Part shown: positions 7,895 to 17,255 of the stretch, piece after piece
Numbering within the stretch: position 1 is the stretch's first letter
Layout of the letters: each line of letters starts with the position of its first letter
From: Aldehydirespirator sp028819505
Lineage (GTDB): Bacteria > Actinomycetota > Acidimicrobiia > Acidimicrobiales > Aldehydirespiratoraceae
Reading direction: 5' to 3'
DNA length: 64,000 bases
Assembly (NCBI GenBank): GCA_965207755.1
Contig: OZ242297.1
Coordinates: forward strand, 2,294,001 to 2,358,000
Translations under genes and position numbers: made by a program
Notes under the pieces: model-generated
Told to the model about the DNA's origin: nothing
Database searches by the model: none
What the model saw: only the letters and a program-made list of their open reading frames with translations

Positions 7895-9523
7895 TCATCC
7901 GACGATGTCGATGAGCTCGGTCAGCGGCACGTTCTCGCCGTTGCCGACGTCGGGATCGAAGGTCGTGAGCCGGTACAGGTCGCGGGCGCCGAGCTTGGTG
8001 GGCGACAGCGAGTTCGCGGGAGCGCCCGGCAGCACGAAGTCGTTCAGCGTGTAGGCCGCCTGCTCGAAGGTCTCCGGCGTGAGGTCCGGACCGGCCGCGG
8101 CCGCGATCTGCGCGAACAGCGACAGATGGCCGCAGTAGCGGCGGGTCGGGTTGAACCAGTTCTCGTCGTCGTCGGCCAGTTCCGCGGTGGGCCGCAGGTC
8201 GGCCCCGATGCCGGCGGCCTCGACCGCCCGCACGCAGTCCTGGAACACGGCGTCGTTCCAGATGTCGAGTTCGGAGGGGCCGTCGGAGGCGATGGCGCCC
8301 CGAGCCCACTCATGGTCGAAGGTCTCTCCGAGATTGTTGAGCCCGGCGGCGTTGTTGCTCCAGATGGCCACCGAGCCGAGCAGCCCGTTCAAGCCCAGGC
8401 CCCGGATGGTGGCGGCCGGGTTGCCGTTGATCATCACGGTGTCGGCCCCGTCGGCCCGGATCCGTTCGGAGATGACCTGCATCAACTGGTCCTGAGCCGC
8501 GGTGTCGCCGTCGTTGGCGTCGAGGACGGCGGTGCCGACCACCTCGATCCCGCGCGCGCTGAGCCCCTCGAGCACCAACGGCTCGTCGCCGGTGGAGGCC
8601 TGGTGCGACACCACGAACACCCCGGCCCCCTCGGCTCTGCCGGTCTGGACCAGCAAGTCGAGGAGGTTGGACGTGTGGTCGTCGGTGCTGGGCTCCACGT
8701 TGAACCACGGCGCCGTGGCCAGGGCCAGCTCGTCGGGGGTCTGCTCGCCGCCCACGAGCGGGGTGTCGTTGGTCCCGGCGAAGCAGGGGTCTGCGGTGCC
8801 GGCCAGCGGACCGACGAATCCGAGCACAGCCGCGAACACCTCGTTGTCCTGGGTGAGGACCGTACACGCCCTTTCCGCGTCGGCGGCGTCGATGGGGCTG
8901 TAGTAGTCGTAGACGGCCACGACGTCGCGGCCCAGGATCCCGCCGTTGGCGTTCAGGTCGTCGACCAGGGCCTGGAAGACCCCCTGCTGGTCGCCCCAGC
9001 CTGCTCTCGTCAGCCCCATCTCCTGCAAGAGGTCGAAGTTGAGCATCGAGACGCCGATCGTGATCGTGTCGGGAGTCACGCCCCTCCACGACGCAGTGAG
9101 CTCCGAAGGGTCGGCGGGCGCCATGCTCCCGGCGAGGCCGGCCCACACCGGCGCCGCCGCCACCTCGGAGGGTTCATCGACCGTGGGCTCCTCGCCGGCC
9201 ATGTCGGTCGCCTGCTCGGTCGCACTGCCGGACTCGGCCGGCTCGGAGGCGGGCTCGGTCGGTTCGGGATCGCTGTCCGGCGGCGCGGCCGTCTCTTCGA
9301 CCGGTGTGTCCGTGCTGTCGCTGCCGGAACTGTCAGTGCCGGAGCCGTCGACCTCGGCGCCGTCGCTGCCGGAGCCGTCGACCTCGGCGCCGCCGGTGTC
9401 GGGTGCCGCCGCCGCATCGTCCGCCTCGTCGCCGCCACCGCAGGCCGCGGCTACCAGAGCCAGCGCGGCTACGAAGACCACCGCTCGCGCCCGCAGTCCG
9501 CTCTGTGCCCGCTTGTGAATCAT
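7895..9523 (-). CDS. branched-chain amino acid type ABC substrate-binding lipoprotein
   Basis: This 542-residue lipoprotein has a signal peptide ending in LVAAACGGG, followed by a very acidic Ser/Asp/Glu/Pro linker to about residue 125. The body is a type I periplasmic-binding-protein (Leu/Ile/Val receptor) fold: ITIGVSMLNFDLLQE at its start, then DLNANGGILGRDVVAVYDYY, the Peripla_BP_6 pattern. It lies 107 bases downstream of the fused LivHMG gene and is the last gene of that transcription unit. Ligands of this family include amino acids, amides, urea and aromatic acids, so the substrate is open. Linkers this long and acidic are frequent in marine or wastewater Acidimicrobiia (general knowledge). 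Confidence 0.82.
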   Translation of the reverse strand: MIHKRAQSGLRARAVVFVAALALVAAACGGGDEADDAAAAPDTGGAEVDGSGSDGAEVDGSGTDSSGSDSTDTPVEETAAPPDSDPEPTEPASEPAESGSATEQATDMAGEEPTVDEPSEVAAAPVWAGLAGSMAPADPSELTASWRGVTPDTITIGVSMLNFDLLQEMGLTRAGWGDQQGVFQALVDDLNANGGILGRDVVAVYDYYSPIDAADAERACTVLTQDNEVFAAVLGFVGPLAGTADPCFAGTNDTPLVGGEQTPDELALATAPWFNVEPSTDDHTSNLLDLLVQTGRAEGAGVFVVSHQASTGDEPLVLEGLSARGIEVVGTAVLDANDGDTAAQDQLMQVISERIRADGADTVMINGNPAATIRGLGLNGLLGSVAIWSNNAAGLNNLGETFDHEWARGAIASDGPSELDIWNDAVFQDCVRAVEAAGIGADLRPTAELADDDENWFNPTRRYCGHLSLFAQIAAAAGPDLTPETFEQAAYTLNDFVLPGAPANSLSPTKLGARDLYRLTTFDPDVGNGENVPLTELIDIVG

Positions 9524-9630
9524 TGAGACCGTGCTCCTTCAGTGGGTTCCCTGGTCCAGTGGCGCCGATTCGCCGACACGGACTGCCTCCACGGGCGGCG
9601 CAGTATACCGACGGGCCAGGGCCGCCGCGG

Positions 9631-12450
9631 CTAGCCCGCGGCGTCGCTGGCGGTGCCGAGATAGCTGGCGACGACCAGCGGGTCGTTCCTGACCTGGTCG
9701 GGAGTGCCTGCTGAGATCACCGACCCGGACTCCAGGCAGTACACCCGGTCGCTGACTCCCATGATCACCGTCATGTCGTGCTCGATCAGCAGGATTCCGG
9801 CGCCCAGCTCGCTGCGGATCCTGCAGACGAGAGGGGCGAACGCCTCCGTCTCGCGCTGGGCGACGCCGGCGGTGGGCTCGTCCAGGCACAGCACCCGGGC
9901 GTCGAGCGCCAGCAAGCCGGCCAGCTCGACGATGCGCCGGGAGCCGGTGGACAGATCCGACACGTAATGGTCGGCGTAGGCGCCCAGGCCGAACCAGTCG
10001 ATCAGCTCGTCGGCCTCGGTGCGGCGGCGTCGCTCGTTGACCAGAGTGTGCGGCAGGTGCAGCGCAGTCGAGATGAACGGCGTGCGGCCCCTGGCCTCCA
10101 GCGCCACCATCACCGTCTCACGCACGGTCAGCTCCGGGAACAGCGTGGCCCCCTGGAACGTCCGGCCCAGGCCGGCACTGGCTCGGCGCGCCGCCGGCAC
10201 GCCGGTCAGGTCCCGCCCCATTATCTCCACGCGGCCCTCGCACCTGACCATCCCGCCGACCGCGTTCATCAGCGTGGTCTTGCCGGCGCCGTTCGTGCCG
10301 ATCAGGCCGACGATCTCATCGCGGCGCACCTCGACGCTGACCTGCGACACGGCTCGATTGCCGCCGAAGCGCACCGACACGTCCTCGGCCCGCAACACAA
10401 CCTCGCAGACATCACCGCCGGCCGGGTCCCGACGGCTCAGGCCGGCCGGTGACGCCGGGGCGGCACCGGGAGCATCCTCGGCCGGCAGCCGGGACTCGAT
10501 CCAGCTCAGCAGGCCGTCGCGGGCCGAGTAGACCACCTGGATGAACCCGCCGGGAAGGTACATGATGATGACCAGCAGCCCGATGCTCGACGTGAACAGC
10601 GGCACCAGATCGTTGCCGCCGAAGAAGGCCGGCATTCCCTCGACCCACACCGCGCCCAGCACCGCGCCGGTGACCGAGCCCAGCCCGCCGATCACCGCCA
10701 TGCCGACGACACGCAGCGAGTCCTCGACCTGGAACAGCACCTGCGAGAAGCGGATGTTCTGCACCAACCCGCCCAGCAGCGCGCCGCCGAAGCCGGCCAA
10801 CCCCCCGGCCAGAGCGAACGCGGTCAGCTTCGCCCTAGTCGGGCTCACCGTGTAGGCGGAGGCACCGGCCGCGTTGTCACGCACCGCTATCGTGGAGCGG
10901 CCGATGCCGCTGCGCCGCAGCCTCGACACCACCGCATAGGCGATCACGAAGCCGCCCAGCGTGAAGTAGTAGTACGACCGCTGAGACGAGAGATCGATGC
11001 CGAACAGCGTGCCCCGCCGGTAGGGAACACTCGAACTGCTCCCGCCGGTGAAGAACGGACGGCGGAACAGGTACTGCGTCGATGCGATCGAGAACGCGAA
11101 CGTGCTCACCGCCAGCATCAGGCCGCGCACCCTCAGCGCCCCCGCGCCGATGACCGACGCCACCAAAGCGGTGAACATGGTCGCCAGCAGGATCGACACC
11201 ACGAAGGGCACCCCGGCCGCCTCCACATCGATCAGGCGGAAGCCGCGCCAGCCGACATCGAGCTCGAAGCCCCGGCTGAACGCCGCCCCCGAGAGCGCTC
11301 CGATGCCAGCGAAGGCCATCTGCGACAGCGACAACTGGCCCGACCAGCCCGTGATCACCGTCACCGACATGGCGCAGACAGCGAAGCCCAGAACCGTCGC
11401 GTACAGCAGATGCCTCGACGGCAGCGTCACGATCAGCGGCAGGACGATGGCGAAGGCCAGGGCGGCGGCCAGCGTGATCCGGGGCAGTGCGCGGACCCAC
11501 CACAGCCGCTCGAGGCGCGCCGGCACCGGCCGGATGCGCGGGACGAAAGCCAGGATCGCCTCCTCGGGGCTGCCGCGGCTCTGCACGTAGACCGCCACCA
11601 GCACCGCGCAGAACAGCAGGAAGTCGATCAGGCCCGCCTCGGACAGATAGTTGAACCTCACCACCGACTCGGTCACCCCGATGGCGAGCCCCGCTACGAC
11701 TGCTCTGGGAAACGATCTCATCCCCGCTATGGCGGCCGCGGCCAGCGCTCGGGCCAAGGTGAGCGGTCCCAGGTTCGCCAGACCGGTCACCGCCCCCGAC
11801 TGGCCGCTCAGCAGGATGATCGACAGGGACGACAGCAGGCCGGCCGCCGTCCACACGAACGTGGACACCACCTTCGGGTTGACGCCCGACAAGCGGGCCA
11901 AGTCGGGGTTGCCGGCCGACGCGGCGACTGCACGCCCGAAGGTCGTGCGGTTCAGCATCCAGCCCAGAGCGACGGCGACAACGGGAACCACCACGATGAT
12001 CGCCACCTGGGGAGCGGCGATGCGCAGGCCGAAGGGCGCGTTCTCCCAGATGGTGCGGGCCGCCACCGGATAGCGCTGCGTGGTGTCGTCGATATCGGGG
12101 AACGCGGCGATCACCGCCCGCATCAACTGGGCCACCCCGACGGTGGCCACCAGCAGTATCACCCGGGGACGGCTGAACAGGCGGCGCACCACAGTCAGCT
12201 CCACCAGCGCGCCGGCCAGCGTGCCTACCAGCAGGGCTGCGGCCAGGCCGACCCAGAAGGGGAAGCCCCAGTCGATCTGCATCAGGGCGAACAGGCCGGC
12301 CGCGGGCAGCCCCAGGTTCCCCACCGCGAAGTTGATCACCCGGGTGGAGCGGTAGATGAGCACGATGCCCATGGCGAGCATGCCGATGACCAGGCCCGTG
12401 ACCGCTCCGTTGAACACGAGCTGCCGGGTGATCCAGGCTGCCAGGACCAC
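9631..12450 (-). CDS. fused LivH-LivM-LivG branched-chain amino acid ABC permease/ATPase
   Basis: One 939-residue chain contains what are usually three proteins. Residues 1-290 are a LivH permease (GMLAMGIVLIYRSTRVINFA). Residues about 320-620 are a LivM permease (SLSQMAFAGIGALSGA; GGLGSVTGAVLGAVWVEGM). Residues about 660-935 are a LivG ATPase with Walker A GTNGAGKTT, LSTGSRRIVELA and LCLDEPTAG, followed by the LivG loop GAGILLIEHDM. It starts at GTG 12450, six bases after the MFS-LivF stop. Triple fusions of this kind occur in other actinobacteria. The protein would assemble with the binding lipoprotein and the LivF half of the gene upstream. Confidence 0.9.
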   Translation of the reverse strand: MVLAAWITRQLVFNGAVTGLVIGMLAMGIVLIYRSTRVINFAVGNLGLPAAGLFALMQIDWGFPFWVGLAAALLVGTLAGALVELTVVRRLFSRPRVILLVATVGVAQLMRAVIAAFPDIDDTTQRYPVAARTIWENAPFGLRIAAPQVAIIVVVPVVAVALGWMLNRTTFGRAVAASAGNPDLARLSGVNPKVVSTFVWTAAGLLSSLSIILLSGQSGAVTGLANLGPLTLARALAAAAIAGMRSFPRAVVAGLAIGVTESVVRFNYLSEAGLIDFLLFCAVLVAVYVQSRGSPEEAILAFVPRIRPVPARLERLWWVRALPRITLAAALAFAIVLPLIVTLPSRHLLYATVLGFAVCAMSVTVITGWSGQLSLSQMAFAGIGALSGAAFSRGFELDVGWRGFRLIDVEAAGVPFVVSILLATMFTALVASVIGAGALRVRGLMLAVSTFAFSIASTQYLFRRPFFTGGSSSSVPYRRGTLFGIDLSSQRSYYYFTLGGFVIAYAVVSRLRRSGIGRSTIAVRDNAAGASAYTVSPTRAKLTAFALAGGLAGFGGALLGGLVQNIRFSQVLFQVEDSLRVVGMAVIGGLGSVTGAVLGAVWVEGMPAFFGGNDLVPLFTSSIGLLVIIMYLPGGFIQVVYSARDGLLSWIESRLPAEDAPGAAPASPAGLSRRDPAGGDVCEVVLRAEDVSVRFGGNRAVSQVSVEVRRDEIVGLIGTNGAGKTTLMNAVGGMVRCEGRVEIMGRDLTGVPAARRASAGLGRTFQGATLFPELTVRETVMVALEARGRTPFISTALHLPHTLVNERRRRTEADELIDWFGLGAYADHYVSDLSTGSRRIVELAGLLALDARVLCLDEPTAGVAQRETEAFAPLVCRIRSELGAGILLIEHDMTVIMGVSDRVYCLESGSVISAGTPDQVRNDPLVVASYLGTASDAAG

Positions 12451-12456
12451 CGCGGC

Positions 12457-14778
12457 TCAGCTTCCGTTGCCCGAGTCGGAGGGCGATCCGGCGCTGCCGG
12501 CCCCGGCGCCGCCGGCGGGGCCCGCGACCGGGCCGGCACCGGCGCCGAACAGCACTGCGTGCATCAGTTCGGGCCGCTCGATGGCATCGGTTGCTGGCCC
12601 GGCGTGACGCACCTGGCCCTTCTCGAGGAACACCATGTCGTCGGCCAGCGACAGCGCCAGGTTGAGCGACTGCTCCACGATGATCATCGTCTGCCCGGCG
12701 TCGCGCAGCCGCTGGAGTCCGGCCACGAGGTCCTGGACGATGGTGGGGGCCAGTCCGAGGCTCATCTCGTCGATGATCAGGATCTCGGGGTCGTGCATCA
12801 TCACCCGGGCCAGCGCCAGCATCTGCTGCTGCCCGCCGGAGAGGTCGCCGGCCCGCTCACCGAGACGGCCCTCGAGCTGCTCAAACATCTCGACCACCCG
12901 GTCGATGCGCCGTTGCACGTCGGCGGAGTCCCGGCGGAACTTGTAGGCGCCGACGCGGAGGTTGTCCTCGATGCTCAGCTCACGGAACACCCCGCGCCCG
13001 CCGGGCAGCATCTGCACACCCATCGCGGAGCGCTGCTCCGGCGTGGTGTAGGTGATCGAGCGCCCGTGCATGCGGATCTCGCCCCGCTCGGGCGTCAACA
13101 GTCCGGTGACCACGCTCAGCGCTGTCGACTTGCCCGCGCCGTTGGCGCCGAGCAGGGCCAGCGTCCTGCCCTGAGCCACCTCGAAGGAGACGTCGAAGAG
13201 CACCTGCACCGCGCCGTAGCTGAAGTCGATGCTGCTGGCCTGAAGCGCCGGAGTGGACTCCGGGTCGAGGCGCCTGCGCTCGTGCTCGGCCAGCTCCTCG
13301 GTGAGCTCGCCAACCACCATCGACAGGTCGTGCTTGATCGACCGCGAGCCCCGGATCAAGAAGAGCGAGCCGATGGACACCGCCGGCAGGGCCAGCACGG
13401 TCACCGCGGTCTGCACCCCGTAGGAGTCGACGAGGAACGCCGCGACCAGCGATCCGCCCACCGCGCCGAACAGGAAGATGAACAGGGTGATCAACGCTGA
13501 GCCCAAGCCCCGCAGCCGGTAGGGCACGATCGACCACACCACCGGAGCGACCATGGCGAACGCGGCTGCCGACAGCACGGTGCGGGGCACGTCCACCACC
13601 ACGAACAGGTACTCGTTGGGCATGGCGAACTGCAGCGGCACCAACACCGAGGTCGGCAGCAGCAGCCCCCCGATGAGCCGCAGAGTCAGAGACGGGTCGC
13701 GGCGGTACAGCCGGTCGAAGCGCAGTCCCACCATCGGCAGCACCACCGCCGCGGCGAAACCGGCGACCGAGGTGGCCACGCCCCGCCCGAACGTGCCGAG
13801 GCCGAACTCGTCCTCCAGGAACAGGTTGGACTGAACGGGAATCGTGAACAGCACGAAACCCAGAGCGACGAACGCGAACAGCACCGCTCTGACCGTCCGG
13901 ATCCTCAGCAGCCGGGCGAAGGCGGCCTCCACCGAGATGGGAGCGGGGTCGGGGTCGGCGATCACCTGGCTGAGGACACTCGTCTTCTCCCACTGGCCCC
14001 GGGTCGGTTCGGGGATCCGGAAGGCGGCCACCGCGAACACCGCCACCGGCAGGCCCAGCAGGAAGAACGCCCACCGCCAGCCCTCGTCACCGCCCGCGAC
14101 CCACGCCACGGTGCCCACCGCGATCGGGCTGATGGCGGCCACGGCCCGCCCGGTGGACTGGGTGAGCCCGCCGATGCGGCCCCGCACCCCGATGGGGTAT
14201 GTGTCGGCCAGCAGCGAGCTGTGCACCGGGATCGTGTTCGACTTGGCGATGCCGGCGCCGAAGCGGGTGCAGAACAGCATGAACGCGTTCACCGCGAAGC
14301 CCGAGAGGAACACCATCGCAGAGAACACCGCGCTTGCAATCCCGACGATCGGCGCTCGTCTGATGCGGTCGGCCAGCCAGCCCATCGGGAAGGCGCCCAG
14401 CACCACGAAGGCAGCCGAGGCAGATGCTATGAAGGTGATCGTGCCGTCGGAGACGCCGAAGGTGTCGCGGATGTCTGGGGCCAGCACGGCCATGGCGGCC
14501 TGTTCGAGCTCGTCGAGACTGTTGAGCACGAGCAGCACGATGAAGGTGAACGCACCGCCCATCTTGAGGCCCTCGCGCAGCGGCATCTCCTCGTCGCCGA
14601 CCCCCGGCAGGAGGTCGTCAGCGAAGAGCACCTGCTCCCCGGCGCGGGCCTGAGCGTCGCGGCGAGCCGATTCCTCCGTCAGCAGCGCTGCGGTGAGAAC
14701 AGCAGTGTCGTCTTCGGCGGCCCCCGCAGGCTCAGCCGCGCCGGGACCGTGCTCGGGGTGGTGGTAGGTCACCAGCAA
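12457..14778 (-). CDS. MFS transporter fused to a LivF-type ATPase
   Basis: The 773-residue product joins two unrelated transport modules. Residues about 75-475 form a 12-helix MFS domain (GAFPMGWLADRIRRAP is the loop 2-3 motif). Residues about 500-740 are a LivF ATPase with Walker A GANGAGKST, the LivF-typical LLTPERGEIRMHG, signature LSGGQQQ, Walker B ILIIDE and GQTMIIVEQSL. The ATPase completes the LivHMG fusion encoded six bases downstream. How the MFS part takes part is unknown; it might couple a second substrate or act independently. The start is uncertain: TTG 14778 or GTG 14772, neither with a good ribosome site. A 13-base motif at 14803-14815 is shared with the region upstream of 5052. 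Confidence 0.85.
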   Translation of the reverse strand: MLVTYHHPEHGPGAAEPAGAAEDDTAVLTAALLTEESARRDAQARAGEQVLFADDLLPGVGDEEMPLREGLKMGGAFTFIVLLVLNSLDELEQAAMAVLAPDIRDTFGVSDGTITFIASASAAFVVLGAFPMGWLADRIRRAPIVGIASAVFSAMVFLSGFAVNAFMLFCTRFGAGIAKSNTIPVHSSLLADTYPIGVRGRIGGLTQSTGRAVAAISPIAVGTVAWVAGGDEGWRWAFFLLGLPVAVFAVAAFRIPEPTRGQWEKTSVLSQVIADPDPAPISVEAAFARLLRIRTVRAVLFAFVALGFVLFTIPVQSNLFLEDEFGLGTFGRGVATSVAGFAAAVVLPMVGLRFDRLYRRDPSLTLRLIGGLLLPTSVLVPLQFAMPNEYLFVVVDVPRTVLSAAAFAMVAPVVWSIVPYRLRGLGSALITLFIFLFGAVGGSLVAAFLVDSYGVQTAVTVLALPAVSIGSLFLIRGSRSIKHDLSMVVGELTEELAEHERRRLDPESTPALQASSIDFSYGAVQVLFDVSFEVAQGRTLALLGANGAGKSTALSVVTGLLTPERGEIRMHGRSITYTTPEQRSAMGVQMLPGGRGVFRELSIEDNLRVGAYKFRRDSADVQRRIDRVVEMFEQLEGRLGERAGDLSGGQQQMLALARVMMHDPEILIIDEMSLGLAPTIVQDLVAGLQRLRDAGQTMIIVEQSLNLALSLADDMVFLEKGQVRHAGPATDAIERPELMHAVLFGAGAGPVAGPAGGAGAGSAGSPSDSGNGS

Positions 14779-14900
14779 CCCAAACTAGTCCGCGAACAAC
14801 CCAGTGGTATGTCGGAGAAACCGTGATCCGCACGACGGATGCGCTCACCCGCATGGACCCGTGGACGGGCCTCTTGTATCGTCAGATCCCCGGCAGACGG

Positions 14901-15779
14901 CTAGGCCCGGGGGTGGGAGCTGCGGTGAACCTCGCGCAGACGCTCCCGGCTGACGTGGGTGTAGATCTGCGTGCTGGCGATGTCGGCGTGGCCCAGCAGT
15001 TCCTGCACGGTCCGCAGGTCGGCGCCGCCGTCGAGCAGGTGGGTGGCGAACGTATGGCGCAGGGCGTGCGGATGGGTCGGCGCCACGCTGCGGCGGTCGA
15101 TCACCCGGCGCGCGTCGCGGGGCGTCATGGCCCGGCCGCGCTGATTGAGGAAGACCACCTCCGCGGGCGTTTCGCCGGTGACGAACGAGCCGCGATGGCG
15201 CTGGAGCCAGTCCCGCAGCGCTTCCACCGCGGGCTCGCTGAGCGGAACCAGGCGCTGCTTGGCGCCCTTCCCCCAGACCCGGACCTGGGCTTGGGCCAGA
15301 TCCAGGTCCTCGTGTCGTAGGCCGCACATCTCGCTGACCCGGAGACCGCTGCCGTAGAGCAGCTCGACGATGGCGAGGTCGCGAGCGTCACGGGCGTCGT
15401 CGTCGCCGGCCCGGGCCGGCTTGTCGATGAGGGTGTGAATCTGGTCGTCCTTGAGCACCTGCGGCAGCCGCGACCCGCCCCGCGGCGCGGTGAGCCCGAG
15501 CGTGGGGTCGGCCTCGATGCGGCCGGTGCGGCGGGCCCAGTCGAAGTAGCGGCGCAGGACCGACACCTTGCGGGTGATGGTGCGTGCCGCGTAGCGGCTG
15601 TTCCCCAGATGGGCCAGGTACCGGCGCAGGGCCCGGCGGTCCACCGAGTCGGGTCCGGCGTGGCCGGCCTCGTGAAGCCACCCCGCCGCCGCGGCCGCGT
15701 CCCGGGCGTATACGGCTCGGGTGGAGTCGGCCACGCCGCTGAGCGAGTCGAGCCACGCGCTCAAGCCCCAGTTGTCCAC
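14901..15779 (-). CDS. xerC: tyrosine recombinase XerC/XerD-like
   Basis: The product has 292 residues, the usual XerC/D length: an N-terminal SAM-like DNA-binding domain (1-95) and a catalytic domain with the full active-site set Arg147 (GSGLRVSE), Lys171 (WGKGAKQR), His238 and Arg241 (HALRHTFATH), His264 (LLGHADI) and the nucleophile Tyr273 (STQIYTH). The start is GTG 15779. Xer proteins resolve chromosome dimers at dif. Its place next to dprA and comM matches the xerC position in many actinobacteria, which supports XerC over XerD or a phage integrase. The symbol rests on context. Confidence 0.88.
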   Translation of the reverse strand: MDNWGLSAWLDSLSGVADSTRAVYARDAAAAAGWLHEAGHAGPDSVDRRALRRYLAHLGNSRYAARTITRKVSVLRRYFDWARRTGRIEADPTLGLTAPRGGSRLPQVLKDDQIHTLIDKPARAGDDDARDARDLAIVELLYGSGLRVSEMCGLRHEDLDLAQAQVRVWGKGAKQRLVPLSEPAVEALRDWLQRHRGSFVTGETPAEVVFLNQRGRAMTPRDARRVIDRRSVAPTHPHALRHTFATHLLDGGADLRTVQELLGHADIASTQIYTHVSRERLREVHRSSHPRA

Positions 15780-15847
15780 AGCCCGAGTCTAGTTGTCCAC
15801 ACCCGTCGCCCCGTGCGGACGAACGCTCGTCGAGCGCTCCCGTCGAG

Positions 15848-16087
15848 CTAGCCGGCAGGCAGCGGCATCTCGATCTCGACTCCGGGTCCCGTGCAAGCCT
15901 CGAACTCGAGGTCCGTCAGGTCGAGGCCCGGCGATCGGGTGGACAGGCCGAGCATCTCCACCCCGACCACGTCATCGGCCCGGTTGAAGTCCAGCACGAC
16001 TCCGGGAGCCACCTCCACCGTCGCGACGATCTCGGAGTCGTCGAGCCGGAAGTAGAGGGCGTCGGGCGGCGCCCGGCCGGCGGCCAG
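15848..16087 (-). CDS. DUF2283 family protein with no standard start codon
   Basis: The frame downstream of dprA reads DALYFRLDD, VAPGVVLDFN, DDVVGVEMLGLS and ends EMPLPAG, the DUF2283 pattern (DALYIRL ... DxxGxVVGIEIL). No ATG, GTG or TTG lies between the in-frame stop and the conserved part. A CTG at 16087 would give 79 residues and the normal eight or nine residues before DALYF. So either CTG is the start or the 5' end is damaged. Its function is unknown; relatives occur in many bacteria, often near toxin-antitoxin-type genes. Confidence 0.5.
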   Translation of the reverse strand: MAAGRAPPDALYFRLDDSEIVATVEVAPGVVLDFNRADDVVGVEMLGLSTRSPGLDLTDLEFEACTGPGVEIEMPLPAG

Positions 16088-16106
16088 CGAGCCCGGTCGG
16101 AGGCCG

Positions 16107-17255
16107 TCAGGCTCGCATCACTCGGGCGCCGTCGCGGGCCAGCAGGCCTAGGCGCTCCAGGCCCTCGGCGGCCACCAGCGCTTCGGGCACCGGCGCGGCG
16201 GCCCGCAGCACCAGCATGTCGAGGCTCACCGGGCCGTCGTCGAGCAACTCCAGCAGCCTCTGCTGGAGCGGGTCGAGACTGGCCCCTCCGGCATGGCGCG
16301 CCGGCTCGGCGGGACCGTCGGCGGCCCCGCTAGATCCGGCCACCGCGCTCGTCCCTGCGGTGGCCAGGCCCAGGGCCACTAGCACGTCATCGGTGGAGCA
16401 GGCGGGCGGGCAGCCCTCGCTGAGCAGCAGGTTGGTGCCCTCGGCGGCCGGGTTCCGCACCGAGCCGGGCACGGCCATCACCGTGACAGCCCGCCGGATG
16501 GCCTCCTCCACCGTGTGCATGGAGCCGCCCGCTCGCTTGGACTCCACCACCACGACCACGTCGGCCAGCGCGGCCAGCAGCCGGTTGCGGGCCGGGAAGC
16601 GCCAACCCTCCGGCTCTGCGCCCAGAGGCGCCTCCGAGAGCAGGGTCCCGGCCGCGCTCACCGCCTCCCAGAGATCGCGGTTGCCTCTCGGGTACACGAC
16701 GTCGAGGCCGCTGCCGACCACGCCCACCACGGGTGCGCCGTCCGCGGCCAGGGCGCCCCGGTGGGCGGCGCCGTCGATCCCCAGGGCGAGGCCCGACACC
16801 ACGGTCACCCCGGCCCCGGACAGCCCCGCGCCCAACTCCATCGCCACCGAGCGCCCCGTGGGCGTGCAGCGCCGCGTGCCCACGATGGCCACGGCCGGCG
16901 CCGTGGGGTCGGGCACGCGGCCGCGACGGAACATGATCGGCGCCGGGTCGAGGTCGTGGATGAACGAGAGCGGATGCCGGCGACTGGCCGGCGTGGTAGC
17001 CCACGCGTCCAGCGATTCGAGCCGGGCAGCGATTGCGTCGAGGTCGGCGCCGCGGGCGTGGTCCCTCCAGATGTCATGAAGATCCTCGCCGGCCACCCAT
17101 TTGGCCATCTGGCCCGTCTGCACCTTCTTCCAGACCCTGGCCGGATCTTGCTTGCCGAGCAGCCGCTCGAGCCGCCGGGGCGTCGCCCGCGGCAGCGAGG
17201 CCAGCGCGGCGGCGTGAACACCTCGTTCCGGTGATGCACCGGTGGCGTCATCCAT
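16107..17255 (-). CDS. dprA: DNA-processing protein DprA
   Basis: This 382-residue protein has the DprA/Smf Rossmann fold: AIVGTRRCTPTG, VSGLALGIDGAAHRGAL, VVGSGLDVVYPRGN, LLSEAPLGAEP and FPARNRLLAALAD. A C-terminal winged-helix part follows (LLELLDDGPVSLDMLVLRA). DprA loads RecA on incoming single-stranded DNA during transformation. I use ATG 17255, which overlaps the comM stop by eight bases; an upstream in-frame start would lie inside comM. The pair comM-dprA is a standard neighbourhood. Confidence 0.92.
   Translation of the reverse strand: MDDATGASPERGVHAAALASLPRATPRRLERLLGKQDPARVWKKVQTGQMAKWVAGEDLHDIWRDHARGADLDAIAARLESLDAWATTPASRRHPLSFIHDLDPAPIMFRRGRVPDPTAPAVAIVGTRRCTPTGRSVAMELGAGLSGAGVTVVSGLALGIDGAAHRGALAADGAPVVGVVGSGLDVVYPRGNRDLWEAVSAAGTLLSEAPLGAEPEGWRFPARNRLLAALADVVVVVESKRAGGSMHTVEEAIRRAVTVMAVPGSVRNPAAEGTNLLLSEGCPPACSTDDVLVALGLATAGTSAVAGSSGAADGPAEPARHAGGASLDPLQQRLLELLDDGPVSLDMLVLRAAAPVPEALVAAEGLERLGLLARDGARVMRA

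Noticed and set aside
11410..13500. Plus-strand open frame of about 700 codons opposite the Liv fusions
   Set aside because: His/Gln/Arg-rich shadow of well-defined ABC and MFS domains on the minus strand.
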